NCBI GenBank assembly: GCA_000431975.1 | Contig: HF988519.1 | Location: forward strand, 1 to 40,755 | DNA length: 40,755 nt | Origin: Prevotella sp. CAG:924 | Lineage (GTDB): Bacteria > Bacteroidota > Bacteroidia > Bacteroidales > Bacteroidaceae | Direction of reading: 5' to 3' | Shown: in pieces, positions 26,161-35,075 of the stretch | Position numbering within the stretch: the first letter of the stretch is position 1 | How the letters are laid out: each line of letters opens with the position of its first letter | Made by a program: the position numbers and the translations under genes | Notes under the pieces: model-generated | The model's database searches: none | What the model was told of the DNA's origin: nothing | The model's input: only the letters and a program-made list of their open reading frames with translations

Positions 26161-26193
26161 ATTGCTGTAAGAGGAAGAAAAACATTATATTTG
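26161..26193 (+). promoter_or_regulatory. Putative clpC promoter
   Basis: TATATTTG (26186-26193) is an exact -7 box; ATTG at 26161-26164 is a 3-of-4 match to the -33 element with a 21-base spacer. Start near 26200 gives about 40 bases of leader, ending in an AAAGGGAG stretch that can serve as a ribosome binding site. Confidence 0.55.
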
Positions 26194-26239
26194 CACTTAA
26201 CGAACAACATCAATCACAAATAGAAAGGGAGATAACACC

Positions 26240-28837
26240 ATGACCAGTCAGTTTTCACCGAAGGTGTCGGAGATCTTAGCCTACAGCCGCGAGGAGGCAG
26301 CACGCTTGGCCAGCAGCTCGGTAGGTCCGGAGCATCTGCTTCTGGGAATTCTCCGCGAACGGAACAGCAAGATAGAAGCCTTGTTTGACAGATTGTCAGT
26401 CAATATACAATCTATTAAAACAGAATTAGAAGAAAGTATTGGGAAGGACGCACTTCATGCACCGATCAATACATCAGAATTAGTACTCAATTCCCAAGCC
26501 AGCAACATCTTAAAGCTTGCCGTATTGGAAGCACGTATCCAGCATACCCAGACGGTGGATGTGCACCATGTACTGTTGGCCATTCTTCACGATCAGATAG
26601 ATAATGGAGCGAAGCGCGTACTTGAGTTTAATAATGTAAATTATGAGGACGCTCTTGCTCTTCTGCAGACCAAACCCACTACCGACGGTCTCGGATTGCC
26701 CGATGAGGAAGAAGACTATGAGGAGGATCACAGCCAGAGGCAGAGCGCCGGAGGCGGGACCCGCTATGGACAAGCAACAGCTGCCACACAGCAAGGCGGT
26801 CAGTCTAAGACTCCTGTGCTCGACAATTTTTCTACCGATTTAACCCGTGCCGCAGCGGAAGGTAAGCTCGATCCTGTTGTTGGACGTAAAAAGGAGATAC
26901 AGCGTGTGACGGAGATCCTTTGTCGCCGCAAGAAGAACAATCCCATCCTCATCGGTGAGCCGGGTGTGGGCAAGAGCGCCATCGTAGAAGGCTTGGCACA
27001 GCTGATCGCCCGCCGTGAGACCTCACCCGTACTTTTCGACAAACGGCTCGTGAGCCTTGACATGACAGCCATCGTAGCCGGAACGAAATATCGTGGACAG
27101 TTTGAGGAGCGCATCCGCGCATTGATCAAGGAATTGGAGCAGCATCCCGAGGTGATCGTCTTCATTGACGAGATCCATACGCTTATCGGTGCAGGCTCGA
27201 CACCTGGATCGATGGATGCCGCCAATATCATGAAGCCCGCCTTGGCACGTGGTACCATACAATGTATCGGAGCCACGACGCTCGATGAATACCGCAACTC
27301 TATCGAAAAGGATGGAGCACTTGAGCGCCGCTTCCAAAAGATCATAGTAGAGCCTACCAATAAGGAAGAGACACTGCAGATACTTCAGAACATCAAGGAA
27401 CGCTATGAGGAGCATCATCACGTAAGCTATACCGACGAAGCTTTAAAGGCGTGTGTGGAATTGACAGAACGGTATATCACCGACCGTTTCTTCCCCGACA
27501 AGGCGATCGATGCCCTTGATGAGGTTGGCTCACGCATCCATCTCTCAAAGATGGCCATACCATCCGACATCACCGATAAGGAGAAAGAGATCGAGGATGT
27601 AAAACAGAAAAAGCAAGCCGCCGTACGCAATCAGAACTTTGAGTTGGCTGCCTCATTCCGTGATCGTCAGACCGATTTGGAGCATCAGCTCAACGAGATG
27701 CAGCGCGCATGGCAGCAGGACGATGCCGAACGCCGTGAGAAAGTGGACGAGACTGCCGTTGCCGATGTAGTGTCGATGATGTCCGGTGTTCCTGTTCAGC
27801 GCATTGTCGAGGCTGAAGGTGTACGCCTGAAGAACATGGCCACAGAGCTGAAACAGAACATCATCGGACAGGACAGTGCCATTGACAAACTTGTAAAGGC
27901 GATCCAACGTAACCGTGTAGGCCTGAAAGATCCCAATCATCCTATTGGTGCCTTCATGTTCTTGGGTCCCACCGGTGTAGGAAAGACCTATCTTGCCAAG
28001 AAGCTGGCGGAAAAGATGTTTGGCTCTACGGATGCCCTCATCCGTGTCGACATGAGTGAATACACCGAGAGCTTCAATGTGTCGCGACTCATCGGAGCGC
28101 CTCCGGGGTATGTAGGCTATGAAGAGGGTGGACAGCTCACCGAACGTGTACGGCGTCATCCCTACTCTATCGTACTGCTTGACGAGATCGAGAAAGCACA
28201 CGGAAATGTATTCAATCTGCTGCTCCAGGTGCTCGATGAAGGACGACTGACCGATGGAAACGGACGTCTGGTTGACTTCCGCAATACGGTGATCATCATG
28301 ACTTCCAATGCAGGTACACGACAACTTAAAGAGTTCAGCCACGGTGTGGGATTCAAGTCAGGCGGACTGAGCAGCACATCCAATCTGAATGAGAACGACA
28401 AGGAGTATGCCCGCAGCATCATCCAGAAGAGCCTGAGCAAGCAGTTCGCTCCTGAGTTCCTCAATCGTCTGGACGAGATCCTCACTTTCGACCAGCTTGA
28501 CCTCACCTCTATTAAGAAAATCGTCGATCTGGAGTTGCGTGGTCTTTATAGTCGTGTGGAGCAACTTGGCTACACGCTTGAAGTGAGTGATAAGGCGAAG
28601 GAACTGGTAGCCACGAAAGGTTACGATGTGCAGTATGGCGCCCGTCCGCTGAAGCGTGCCATCCAGACTTATATAGAGGATGGTCTGTGCGAGCGTCTTC
28701 TTTCCGGTGAGCTTACTCCCGGTGATATCATCGTTGTAGATAAGGCTTCGTCAGAAGACGAATTGACCTTTACTTGCCGACACACTGCGGAAGCTGCTCC
28801 TGCTTTGGAAGAGCCTGTCGGAAAGACGAAGGAATAG
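26240..28837 (+). CDS. clpC: ATP-dependent Clp protease ATP-binding subunit ClpC
   Basis: This 865-residue Hsp100 unfoldase feeds substrates to ClpP. The N-terminal domain (1-150) has two Clp repeats (FSPKVSEILAYSREEA, LVLNSQASNILKLAVLEA). An acidic/Gln-Gly linker (about 155-190) precedes the first AAA+ module with Walker A GEPGVGKS (239-246) and VIVFIDEIHTL. The middle region is short and contains a UVR-type stretch (QAAVRNQNFELAASFRDRQTDLE), which marks ClpC and separates it from ClpB. The second AAA+ module has GPTGVGKT and VLLDEIEKAH. A VGF tripeptide (HGVGFKSGG) in the second module fits the loop that docks on ClpP. ClpP is not in this window. Confidence 0.95.
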   Translation: MTSQFSPKVSEILAYSREEAARLASSSVGPEHLLLGILRERNSKIEALFDRLSVNIQSIKTELEESIGKDALHAPINTSELVLNSQASNILKLAVLEARIQHTQTVDVHHVLLAILHDQIDNGAKRVLEFNNVNYEDALALLQTKPTTDGLGLPDEEEDYEEDHSQRQSAGGGTRYGQATAATQQGGQSKTPVLDNFSTDLTRAAAEGKLDPVVGRKKEIQRVTEILCRRKKNNPILIGEPGVGKSAIVEGLAQLIARRETSPVLFDKRLVSLDMTAIVAGTKYRGQFEERIRALIKELEQHPEVIVFIDEIHTLIGAGSTPGSMDAANIMKPALARGTIQCIGATTLDEYRNSIEKDGALERRFQKIIVEPTNKEETLQILQNIKERYEEHHHVSYTDEALKACVELTERYITDRFFPDKAIDALDEVGSRIHLSKMAIPSDITDKEKEIEDVKQKKQAAVRNQNFELAASFRDRQTDLEHQLNEMQRAWQQDDAERREKVDETAVADVVSMMSGVPVQRIVEAEGVRLKNMATELKQNIIGQDSAIDKLVKAIQRNRVGLKDPNHPIGAFMFLGPTGVGKTYLAKKLAEKMFGSTDALIRVDMSEYTESFNVSRLIGAPPGYVGYEEGGQLTERVRRHPYSIVLLDEIEKAHGNVFNLLLQVLDEGRLTDGNGRLVDFRNTVIIMTSNAGTRQLKEFSHGVGFKSGGLSSTSNLNENDKEYARSIIQKSLSKQFAPEFLNRLDEILTFDQLDLTSIKKIVDLELRGLYSRVEQLGYTLEVSDKAKELVATKGYDVQYGARPLKRAIQTYIEDGLCERLLSGELTPGDIIVVDKASSEDELTFTCRHTAEAAPALEEPVGKTKE

Positions 28838-28891
28838 ATCCTTTTTGAACGGATATATGAATAGACCGGAATAAATATTATAAAGGTCACA

Positions 28892-28942
28892 ATATGAGAA
28901 AGGGGGTAAACGTTTTATCGACGTTTACCCCCTTTCTCATAT
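28892..28942. terminator. Probable bidirectional terminator between clpC and the pantothenate kinase gene
   Basis: Arms at 28892-28913 and 28921-28942 form a perfect 22-bp stem with a 7-base loop, centred between two convergent genes. Neither side has a strong T-tract, which is unusual; the position still argues for termination or transcript end protection in both directions. Confidence 0.65.
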
Positions 28943-28961
28943 CTTGTCATGCGAAGGATTT

Positions 28962-29777
28962 CTACTGTTTGTAGGCCAGAGCCGCACCTATCGCCGTACA
29001 GAACTGACTGTATTTAGGAATAATGAAGTGACACTTAAAAAGGCGTTCCATGGCTGTGAATACAGGTTTGCACTGTGGCAGGAGCGACAGATTGCCGATG
29101 AGTACGTATTCACGGATACCACTGTTGAGCGATGCGAGGACGCAGCTCGAACCGATGGTCTGCAGCACTGTGACAATGATGCCGAGCGCGATATCTTCGC
29201 GTGAGGCGTTGCTGCGTGCCTTACCGAAGAGAGAGGCTGTCACATTTTTAGGAAGACCGGGCAGCGCATTAGGTGAGATATCTCCGATCATCAGGTCAAT
29301 ATTATGGATGTCGCCTTCCATGGCCAGCGTAATGATCTGCTTCACATCGTCGGTCTTGAGCATGATACGGCTCAGTCCCATCAGTGTGCCACCACCCAAG
29401 CCAATGCCGCCAATATGACGGATACCATTTTCGTCACATTGTACGAGGCTGGTGCCGGTTCCCATGGACACTACTATCATCCGGTCAAGATCTGTCTCAT
29501 AACGGGCACCGAGGCCATCGGCGATAAACTCTTCCACGGTTGTTGTTGGCAGACCATACACAGGACCGTCAATATAGGCGGCTCCTACGCCTGTGATCAT
29601 CACCTGCTCTACATCGGAGAGCTGTATTTTGTTGTCATGTAGATACTTGCCAAAAGCACCATAGAGACTTGTCACAGGGTCGGTGGCCTTAATGCGGATA
29701 GGTGAGATCACCGTACCACTGTCATCGATACCTACTATTTTCGTTGTCGAGATGCCGACATCAATTCCTATTACCAT
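28962..29777 (-). CDS. coaW: Type II pantothenate kinase
   Basis: This 271-residue protein of the ASKHA fold resembles the staphylococcal CoaW-type enzyme that phosphorylates pantothenate, the first step of coenzyme A synthesis. The phosphate-1 loop MVIGIDVGISTTKIVGID opens the protein, followed by VMITGVGAAYIDG, a likely catalytic Glu in TTVEEFIADGLG, the phosphate-2 loop VVSMGTGTSLV, and GGIGLGGGTLMGLS. The second half includes YVLIGNLSLLPQ, the adenosine-side region. It is the last gene of the minus-strand run that begins with DUF4375. BadF-type ATPases share the fold, but the overall pattern favours pantothenate kinase. Confidence 0.85.
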   Translation of the reverse strand: MVIGIDVGISTTKIVGIDDSGTVISPIRIKATDPVTSLYGAFGKYLHDNKIQLSDVEQVMITGVGAAYIDGPVYGLPTTTVEEFIADGLGARYETDLDRMIVVSMGTGTSLVQCDENGIRHIGGIGLGGGTLMGLSRIMLKTDDVKQIITLAMEGDIHNIDLMIGDISPNALPGLPKNVTASLFGKARSNASREDIALGIIVTVLQTIGSSCVLASLNSGIREYVLIGNLSLLPQCKPVFTAMERLFKCHFIIPKYSQFCTAIGAALAYKQ

Positions 29778-29830
29778 TGGCTTGTCATATTATGTTTACG
29801 ATTCTTGAGCCTGTGAAAGTAAGGCCCTTG

Positions 29831-30454
29831 TTATTTCTGTAGTTCCTCTTCTACCAGCTCCCGCCAGTCGCTCCCGTTCTCCGGACAAACCGTATGATAA
29901 CCCAGTTGGGAGGCGGCGGCGCAGTTGCGTGGACCGTCATCGACGAAGAGACAATTCTCGGGGAGTGTCTGCTCCTCAGTGAGGACGAACCGGAAAAACA
30001 TTTCCGACGGCTTCATCATCTTACATTCATAACTCAGATAAAGCCGGTCGAAATAATAGTCGAGGGCATGACCGTCACCGGAGAACTTATCCGACCGGGC
30101 AAAAGCCATCATGAATGGATTGGTATTGGAAAGCAACAGTACACGATAGCCACGCTTTCTGAGGTCAAGAAGATAGTCAAGGTTGCGTTTCGGCACGTTG
30201 TCGCAATAGCCTTGCCAACCATAGGCACACTGATCCCATGTGAGCTCGTGCCCTACATGTTCGGAGAGTTTCTGTCTGAACTCTTCATCGGAGATCAACC
30301 CCTCTTCGACATCACCGAATATGCCGGCTTGCGTATATGGGTTCAAAAGATTGTCAGCATCTGGTACGCCGATTTCTTGGAAACGGCGGACGGCCTGCTG
30401 TTGGTCGATGGTCATGATGACGCCACCGAGATCAAAGATTACTGTCCGTATCAT
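29831..30454 (-). CDS. HAD-superfamily phosphatase (YihX-like)
   Basis: This 207-residue protein has all four HAD motifs: FDLGGVIM near residue 7 with the nucleophile Asp, LLLSNTNP with the motif II Ser, the Lys in MMKPSEMFF, and LFVDDGPRN with the metal-binding acids. The second Asp of motif I is Gly, as in the YihX/epoxide hydrolase-like subgroup that dephosphorylates sugar phosphates or related small molecules. An alpha-helical cap is inserted after motif I. The start lies 6 bases beyond the metH stop, so it is cotranscribed with metH. The substrate is unknown. Confidence 0.85.
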   Translation of the reverse strand: MIRTVIFDLGGVIMTIDQQQAVRRFQEIGVPDADNLLNPYTQAGIFGDVEEGLISDEEFRQKLSEHVGHELTWDQCAYGWQGYCDNVPKRNLDYLLDLRKRGYRVLLLSNTNPFMMAFARSDKFSGDGHALDYYFDRLYLSYECKMMKPSEMFFRFVLTEEQTLPENCLFVDDGPRNCAAASQLGYHTVCPENGSDWRELVEEELQK

Positions 30455-30460
30455 TGTTTA

Positions 30461-33238
30461 TCAGAAAAGATTCAATTTATTCTTGCGCGCCTCTTCAAGG
30501 GATGCGATCTCCTGCTGTTTGACTTTATAGTCACGGCGTAGTCTGTCATATTCATCACGGAGCTGCGCTATGAAAGCATCATGCTCTTCGGGATTTATCA
30601 GACGCGTAGCGATGAGGACACATTGCGCAGCGTCCTTGGTCCACACTACCGGTCCGCTATAGCACGGGGCTATCTTCAGAGCCGCATGGAGTTTCGAGGT
30701 CGTCGCACCTCCTACCAGAAGCGGTATGGTCAGTCCTGCCTGTTCCATGGCCTCTGCCACATGGATCATCTCATCGAGTGAGGGGGTGATAAGGCCACTG
30801 ATACCGATGAGGTCAGCTTTTTGCTCTATGGCTGTGCGTATGATCTTGTCGGCAGGCACCATCACACCCAGGTCTATCACATCGTAGTTGTTACAGGCCA
30901 TCACCACGTCAACGATATTCTTACCGATGTCGTGCACATCACCTTTCACGGTAGCCATGACGATCCGCGCCTTTGGGGCGGCGCCCTCTGCCTCGGCATT
31001 ATCCTCGGCGTTCCGTGCTTTTTCCTCTTCGATATAAGGTTGCAGTATGGCGACAGCCTTTTTCATTGTCCGTGCAGTCTTTACCACCTGTGGTAGAAAC
31101 ATCTTGCCTGCGCCGAACAGCTCGCCCACCTCGTTCATGCCGTCCATCAGGGGACCTTCGATGATGTTGACGGCATGGGGCATTTGTGCAAGTGCCTCGT
31201 GGAGATCCTCGTCAAGATAGTCTGAGATACCCTTGCGTAGCGCATATTTCAGACGGCTGTTGAGGTCTGCCTCTCGCCATGCTTCCGTCTGTCCCGCCGA
31301 TGCGGCTGTGGTCAGTCCTGCCTTCGCTGCATCGGCTTCTGCCTTGATCTTGTCGGCCAAGGCTATCAAGTCTTCACTGGCGCCGGCTCGGCGACAGAGA
31401 AGGGCATCCTCTATGATGGCAAGTTGGTCAGCCGGAATGTCTTGGTAGGTCACTTTCGTGGCAGGGTTGACGATGCCGAAGTCCATGCCTTTTTGTATGG
31501 CGTGATAGAGGAATACGGCATGCATGGCCTCGCGGATATAATTATTGCCGCGGAAGGAGAAGCTCAAGTTGCTTACACCGCCACTCACGTGGGCTCCTTT
31601 CAGATGTGTGCGGATCCATTCTGTAGCACGTATGAAGTTCAAGGCATAGGCATCATGCTCTTCCATGCCTGTACAGACTGCCAGGACATTCGGATCGAAG
31701 ATGATGTCGAGTGGATTCATCCCCACCACCTCTGTCAACAGGCGGTAGCTGCGGGCGGCGATCTCTATCTTACGCTCATAGGTGGCGGCTTGTCCTTCCT
31801 CATCGAAGCACATCACCACCACTGCCGCACCGAGAGCCTTCACATCGCGGGCATGGCTGATAAAGGTTTCCTCTCCTTCTTTCAGCGAGATGGAATTGAC
31901 GATCGACTTGCCTTGCAGACACTTCAGACCGGCCATGATGACGTCCCATTTTGATGAGTCGATCATCACGGGCACACGTGAGATGTCAGGATCAGCGGCG
32001 ACAAGATGAAGGAAGTGCACCATCTCCTCCTTCGTGTCGAGCATGCCGTCATCCATATTAATGTCGAGCACAAGGGCACCGTCATCGACTTGTTTACGCG
32101 CGATGGCAAGTGCTTCCTCATATTGCTTATTACTGATGAGTCTCAAGAACTTACGCGAGCCGGCTACATTGCAGCGTTCGCCTACATTGACAAAACGCAC
32201 TTCCGGCGACACATCGAGTCGCTCCAGTCCTGATAGCCAAAGTGTTGTCGGACGAGGTTGCGGCTGGTGTGGCTTCAATCCTTGCGAACGTAGATAATAT
32301 TCATGTATGAATTCATCTGTCGTACCACAGCAGCCTCCGATGATATTGACAAGACCTTCGCGCATCAACTCCTCTATCTGGGGAGCCATCGTCGTGGCCG
32401 TCTCGTCATAGCCGCCCATCGAGTTAGGCAGGCCGGCATTGGGATAACACGATATATAGTAAGGTGCTCTTTCCGCCAGGGCTCTCAGGAAGGGTGCCAT
32501 CTGGCGTGCTCCGAAGGAGCAGTTGAGTCCGACGGAGAAAATATCGAAACTGCTCACTGAAGCAAGAAACGCGTCAAGCGTCTGTCCGCTCAACGTACGT
32601 CCCGCCAGATCGCTAACGGTGACGCTCAGCATGATCGGGAGCTTATGTCCGCGCCGTTCCATCACCTGCTGTGCGGCATCAATGGCACATTTGGCATTGA
32701 GCGAGTCAAAGATCGTCTCTATCAGAAGGAGGTCGGCACCACCCTCTATCAGCCCGTCGATCTGCTCTTCATAGGCCTGAAGCAGTTCATCATACGTAAG
32801 GTCACGCGCTGCGGGATCGCTTACGTCCGGACTCATGGAGAGTGTCTTGTTGGTCGGTCCCACCGATCCGGCCACCCAGCGGGGCCATTCGGCCGTAGAA
32901 TATTCATCAGCAGCCTGTCGGGCCAGCCGTGCACCTTCAAAAGCCATCTCCCGCGCAACATCTTCCTGTTGATAGTCGTGCTGTGAGATGCGTTGTGAGG
33001 AGAAGGTGTTTGTAGTGATGATGTCGGCTCCCGCGCGCAGATAGCGCCGGTGGATGTCGGTGATGACATCAGGACGAGTGATATTGAGCACGTCATTATT
33101 GCCTTTCAGCTGACAGCTCCAGTTGCAGAAGCGCTCTCCTCGGAAGTCGTTTTCTCCGAGATCATAGCTTTGAATCATTGTGCCCATGGCACCGTCAAGG
33201 ATCAGTATCTTCTCACGTATGGTATCCTGAATGGTCAT
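30461..33238 (-). CDS. metH: Cobalamin-dependent methionine synthase lacking the reactivation domain
   Basis: This 925-residue enzyme moves a methyl group from methyltetrahydrofolate through cobalamin to homocysteine. The start at 33238 (MTIQDTIREKI) precedes the conserved LDGAMGTMIQ; the frame extends to 33286 without family resemblance. The homocysteine domain has its zinc Cys in GLNCSFGARQM and GGCCGTT. The pterin domain follows (VGERCNVAGSRKF), then the cap and the B12-binding domain with GDVHDIGKNI (cobalamin His) and GGATTSKLHAALK. The protein stops about 65 residues past this point, whereas E. coli MetH (1227 residues) continues into an AdoMet-binding reactivation domain. A separate activation protein must be encoded elsewhere if reactivation follows the usual route. 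No cobalamin riboswitch is seen upstream. Confidence 0.95.
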   Translation of the reverse strand: MTIQDTIREKILILDGAMGTMIQSYDLGENDFRGERFCNWSCQLKGNNDVLNITRPDVITDIHRRYLRAGADIITTNTFSSQRISQHDYQQEDVAREMAFEGARLARQAADEYSTAEWPRWVAGSVGPTNKTLSMSPDVSDPAARDLTYDELLQAYEEQIDGLIEGGADLLLIETIFDSLNAKCAIDAAQQVMERRGHKLPIMLSVTVSDLAGRTLSGQTLDAFLASVSSFDIFSVGLNCSFGARQMAPFLRALAERAPYYISCYPNAGLPNSMGGYDETATTMAPQIEELMREGLVNIIGGCCGTTDEFIHEYYLRSQGLKPHQPQPRPTTLWLSGLERLDVSPEVRFVNVGERCNVAGSRKFLRLISNKQYEEALAIARKQVDDGALVLDINMDDGMLDTKEEMVHFLHLVAADPDISRVPVMIDSSKWDVIMAGLKCLQGKSIVNSISLKEGEETFISHARDVKALGAAVVVMCFDEEGQAATYERKIEIAARSYRLLTEVVGMNPLDIIFDPNVLAVCTGMEEHDAYALNFIRATEWIRTHLKGAHVSGGVSNLSFSFRGNNYIREAMHAVFLYHAIQKGMDFGIVNPATKVTYQDIPADQLAIIEDALLCRRAGASEDLIALADKIKAEADAAKAGLTTAASAGQTEAWREADLNSRLKYALRKGISDYLDEDLHEALAQMPHAVNIIEGPLMDGMNEVGELFGAGKMFLPQVVKTARTMKKAVAILQPYIEEEKARNAEDNAEAEGAAPKARIVMATVKGDVHDIGKNIVDVVMACNNYDVIDLGVMVPADKIIRTAIEQKADLIGISGLITPSLDEMIHVAEAMEQAGLTIPLLVGGATTSKLHAALKIAPCYSGPVVWTKDAAQCVLIATRLINPEEHDAFIAQLRDEYDRLRRDYKVKQQEIASLEEARKNKLNLF

Positions 33239-33295
33239 TTTGTCTTTGTCTGTGGATGGGAGATGTAGTGCGTCTTGGCACGACATTTCCCTAAG

Positions 33296-33775
33296 TTAGA
33301 AATGCTTGATGGCACGATCCATCTCTCTGCGGTCCTCTTTGGCCTTGAGCGTCTCGCGCTTGTCGTATTCTTTTTTACCTCGAGCCAGAGCGATGTCCAC
33401 CTTTGCACGTCCGTGATCATCAATGAAGAGCAACGTGGGTACTATGGTGTAACCCGGCGTCTTCGTGTCTTCAAACAGATGCCGGATTTCCTTCTTGTTG
33501 AGAAGGAGCTTGCGGTCACGCTGAGGAGCATGATTGGCCCGATAGCCGTAAAAATAGGGGGAGATGTTCATGCCTTTCAGCCATACCTCTCCATTATTGA
33601 TATAACAGAAGCTGTCGACCAGCGAGGCCTTGCCCAGCCGGATCGACTTGATCTCCGTACCCGTCAACACAATACCGGCGGTATAGGTGTCGATGAAGAT
33701 ATATTCAAAGGATGCTTTCTTGTTACGTATCTGTACAGGGCTCTTCTTGCGAAGGGCAATTTGGTCTTTATTCAT
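33296..33775 (-). CDS. smpB: SsrA-binding protein SmpB
   Basis: This 159-residue protein brings tmRNA to stalled ribosomes for trans-translation. The OB-fold core is clear: NKKASFEYIFIDTYTAGIVLTGTEIKS begins it, then GKASLVDSF, NGEVWLKGMNI and RDRKLLLNKKEI. The basic C-terminal tail (GKKEYDKRETLKAKEDRREMDR) that enters the mRNA channel is complete. Length matches E. coli SmpB. The start overlaps the stop of the DUF4375 gene by 4 bases and metH follows 57 bases later, so all three probably share a transcript. No tmRNA gene was found in the window. Confidence 0.96.
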   Translation of the reverse strand: MNKDQIALRKKSPVQIRNKKASFEYIFIDTYTAGIVLTGTEIKSIRLGKASLVDSFCYINNGEVWLKGMNISPYFYGYRANHAPQRDRKLLLNKKEIRHLFEDTKTPGYTIVPTLLFIDDHGRAKVDIALARGKKEYDKRETLKAKEDRREMDRAIKHF

Positions 33776-34278
33776 TTCTCTATCGTTGCAAAGTTGTCGA
33801 GGTGATCGTCCACATACTGTGCTATCTGTTCTGTAAACTCTTCCTCGTGTTCTACAAAGGTATCGTCGTAGTCGTCAAATTCCGGCATACGCTCATAGAG
33901 CGCCTGAAAATCTTCCTGCGACCAGTCGCGCTCTATCTCCTCATGATATTTAGTATAATATTTATGACTACCGGTAATGAGCTTCTTCACGCCGTCGATA
34001 CCCCAAAGCTTCATCATCTGAGCAAAGGGGTTGCGGTAGATAAAGGCACCATAGCCGTTATGGATCAGCTGGATAAAGCCACCGTCCATCACTTCGTCGC
34101 GGAGGTCGATATAAGCCAGCAGCGTAATCTGATCATTATTCAGACCGGCCATCGTCTCAGCGGTCAGTTGTCCGCCAATGGCCTCCATGATGGCATCATA
34201 GAACACTTGCAGGAACTCGTCCATTCCTTCTTCAGCCGCCTTGCGGAGAACCTCATCCTTGATCGTTACCTCTGTCAT
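33772..34278 (-). CDS. DUF4375 (DMP19-like) protein
   Basis: This 168-residue acidic protein matches the DUF4375 pattern: LLAYIDLRDEVMDGGFIQLIHNGYG and FAQMMKLWGIDG in the middle, then YYTKYHEEIERDW and a Glu/Asp-rich C-terminal helix. One family member, DMP19 of Neisseria, is described as a DNA mimic that sequesters a repressor; whether that applies here is unknown. It is the first gene of the run leading to smpB and metH, overlapping smpB by ATGA, and it has its own promoter box directly upstream. No signal peptide. Confidence 0.75.
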   Translation of the reverse strand: MTEVTIKDEVLRKAAEEGMDEFLQVFYDAIMEAIGGQLTAETMAGLNNDQITLLAYIDLRDEVMDGGFIQLIHNGYGAFIYRNPFAQMMKLWGIDGVKKLITGSHKYYTKYHEEIERDWSQEDFQALYERMPEFDDYDDTFVEHEEEFTEQIAQYVDDHLDNFATIEK

Positions 34279-34301
34279 TGTCTTTTCCGTTGTTTATTTT
34301 G

Positions 34302-34309
34302 CAAAGGTA
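34302..34309 (-). promoter_or_regulatory. Putative promoter -7 box for DUF4375-smpB-metH
   Basis: The minus strand reads TACCTTTG, an exact TAnnTTTG match. Start is predicted near 34295, about 17 bases before the ATG. No clear -33 element was found. Confidence 0.5.
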
Positions 34310-35038
34310 ACGATTTCCCTTATTAATAGGTGTAACAGGAGTGTAAAAGGTTGTTAAGAACGAACCGGCTTTTAAGGCCAATGAGCGGAAGTTTTTATTT
34401 CTATCTGCTTCTTCTTGAGAATCTCGTTCTTTGAGTCACAAAGAAAAAGGGAATATCGAAAATCGTCAGAACAATATTTCTTTGGCAAGACAAATGAGTC
34501 TTAGTCTGCAAAACGATTAATAATCGTGTAATTTACAATATATTTATAATTTGACCATACATTACCACTTAAATTCTTGACTATCTGCAAATATTTCGAA
34601 AGTAATCTCCTTCTCTATGTTTTATGAAAAAAGAACGCTAATTTTCAATGTATTATCACCTTTGTTTCTTTCGGAGAACGGAGGTGAAGCCGTCTTGTGA
34701 GGGTCAACTTCTCAAGTGGAAAGCACGATACGATATTTCTTTACAAAATATATTTACGAAGCCATTTAAAATAGGTATATTACTCTGCTGCCATATATTA
34801 AAGTACAATGAATTTCTTTAGTAATCCAATATATCGTTTTACCAACATAAGGTCATGGACCGGCAAATTTCTTGTCTTAGGATATGGCCGGACCGCCACA
34901 GCCCAGAAAAGATTCGTAAAAAGGATCTTCATAAATGTATCCAGTTTTAGATATGGGTGTATGTAGAGGGTAGAAATTGAATAAAGATTGCATATCGACC
35001 GAAATGTCAAGGACATTCTGGTTTTTCTTTCAATCGTG

Positions 35039-35069
35039 TTTGTGAAATACAGAAAAATATGTAAATTTG
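35039..35069 (+). promoter_or_regulatory. Well-formed Bacteroidetes promoter of the his operon
   Basis: TTTG (35039-35042), a 19-base spacer and TAAATTTG (35062-35069) match the consensus fully. Start is predicted near 35076, leaving a leader of about 150 bases before hisH, long enough for post-initiation control. Confidence 0.65.
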
Positions 35070-35075
35070 CAGGGA

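Noticed and set aside
27653..28342. A 229-codon minus-strand frame inside clpC
   Set aside because: It lies wholly within the second half of clpC, which is a well-conserved coding sequence; no domain recognised.
33239..33286. Longer N-terminus of MetH starting at 33286
   Set aside because: The added 16 residues have no counterpart in MetH, and the ATG at 33238 lies at the usual distance before LDGAMGT. The same reasoning trimmed lpxC (7959), the M64 peptidase (13857), the TPR-like gene (12523), the WG-repeat gene (25547) and nspC (10647).
33239..33295. Possible cobalamin riboswitch before metH
   Set aside because: Only 57 bases separate smpB and metH, too short for a B12 riboswitch, and no B12-box-like motif is present.
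34798..35016. A 72-codon minus-strand ORF in the gap before hisH
   Set aside because: No family resemblance, no promoter box or ribosome binding site, AT-rich surroundings.
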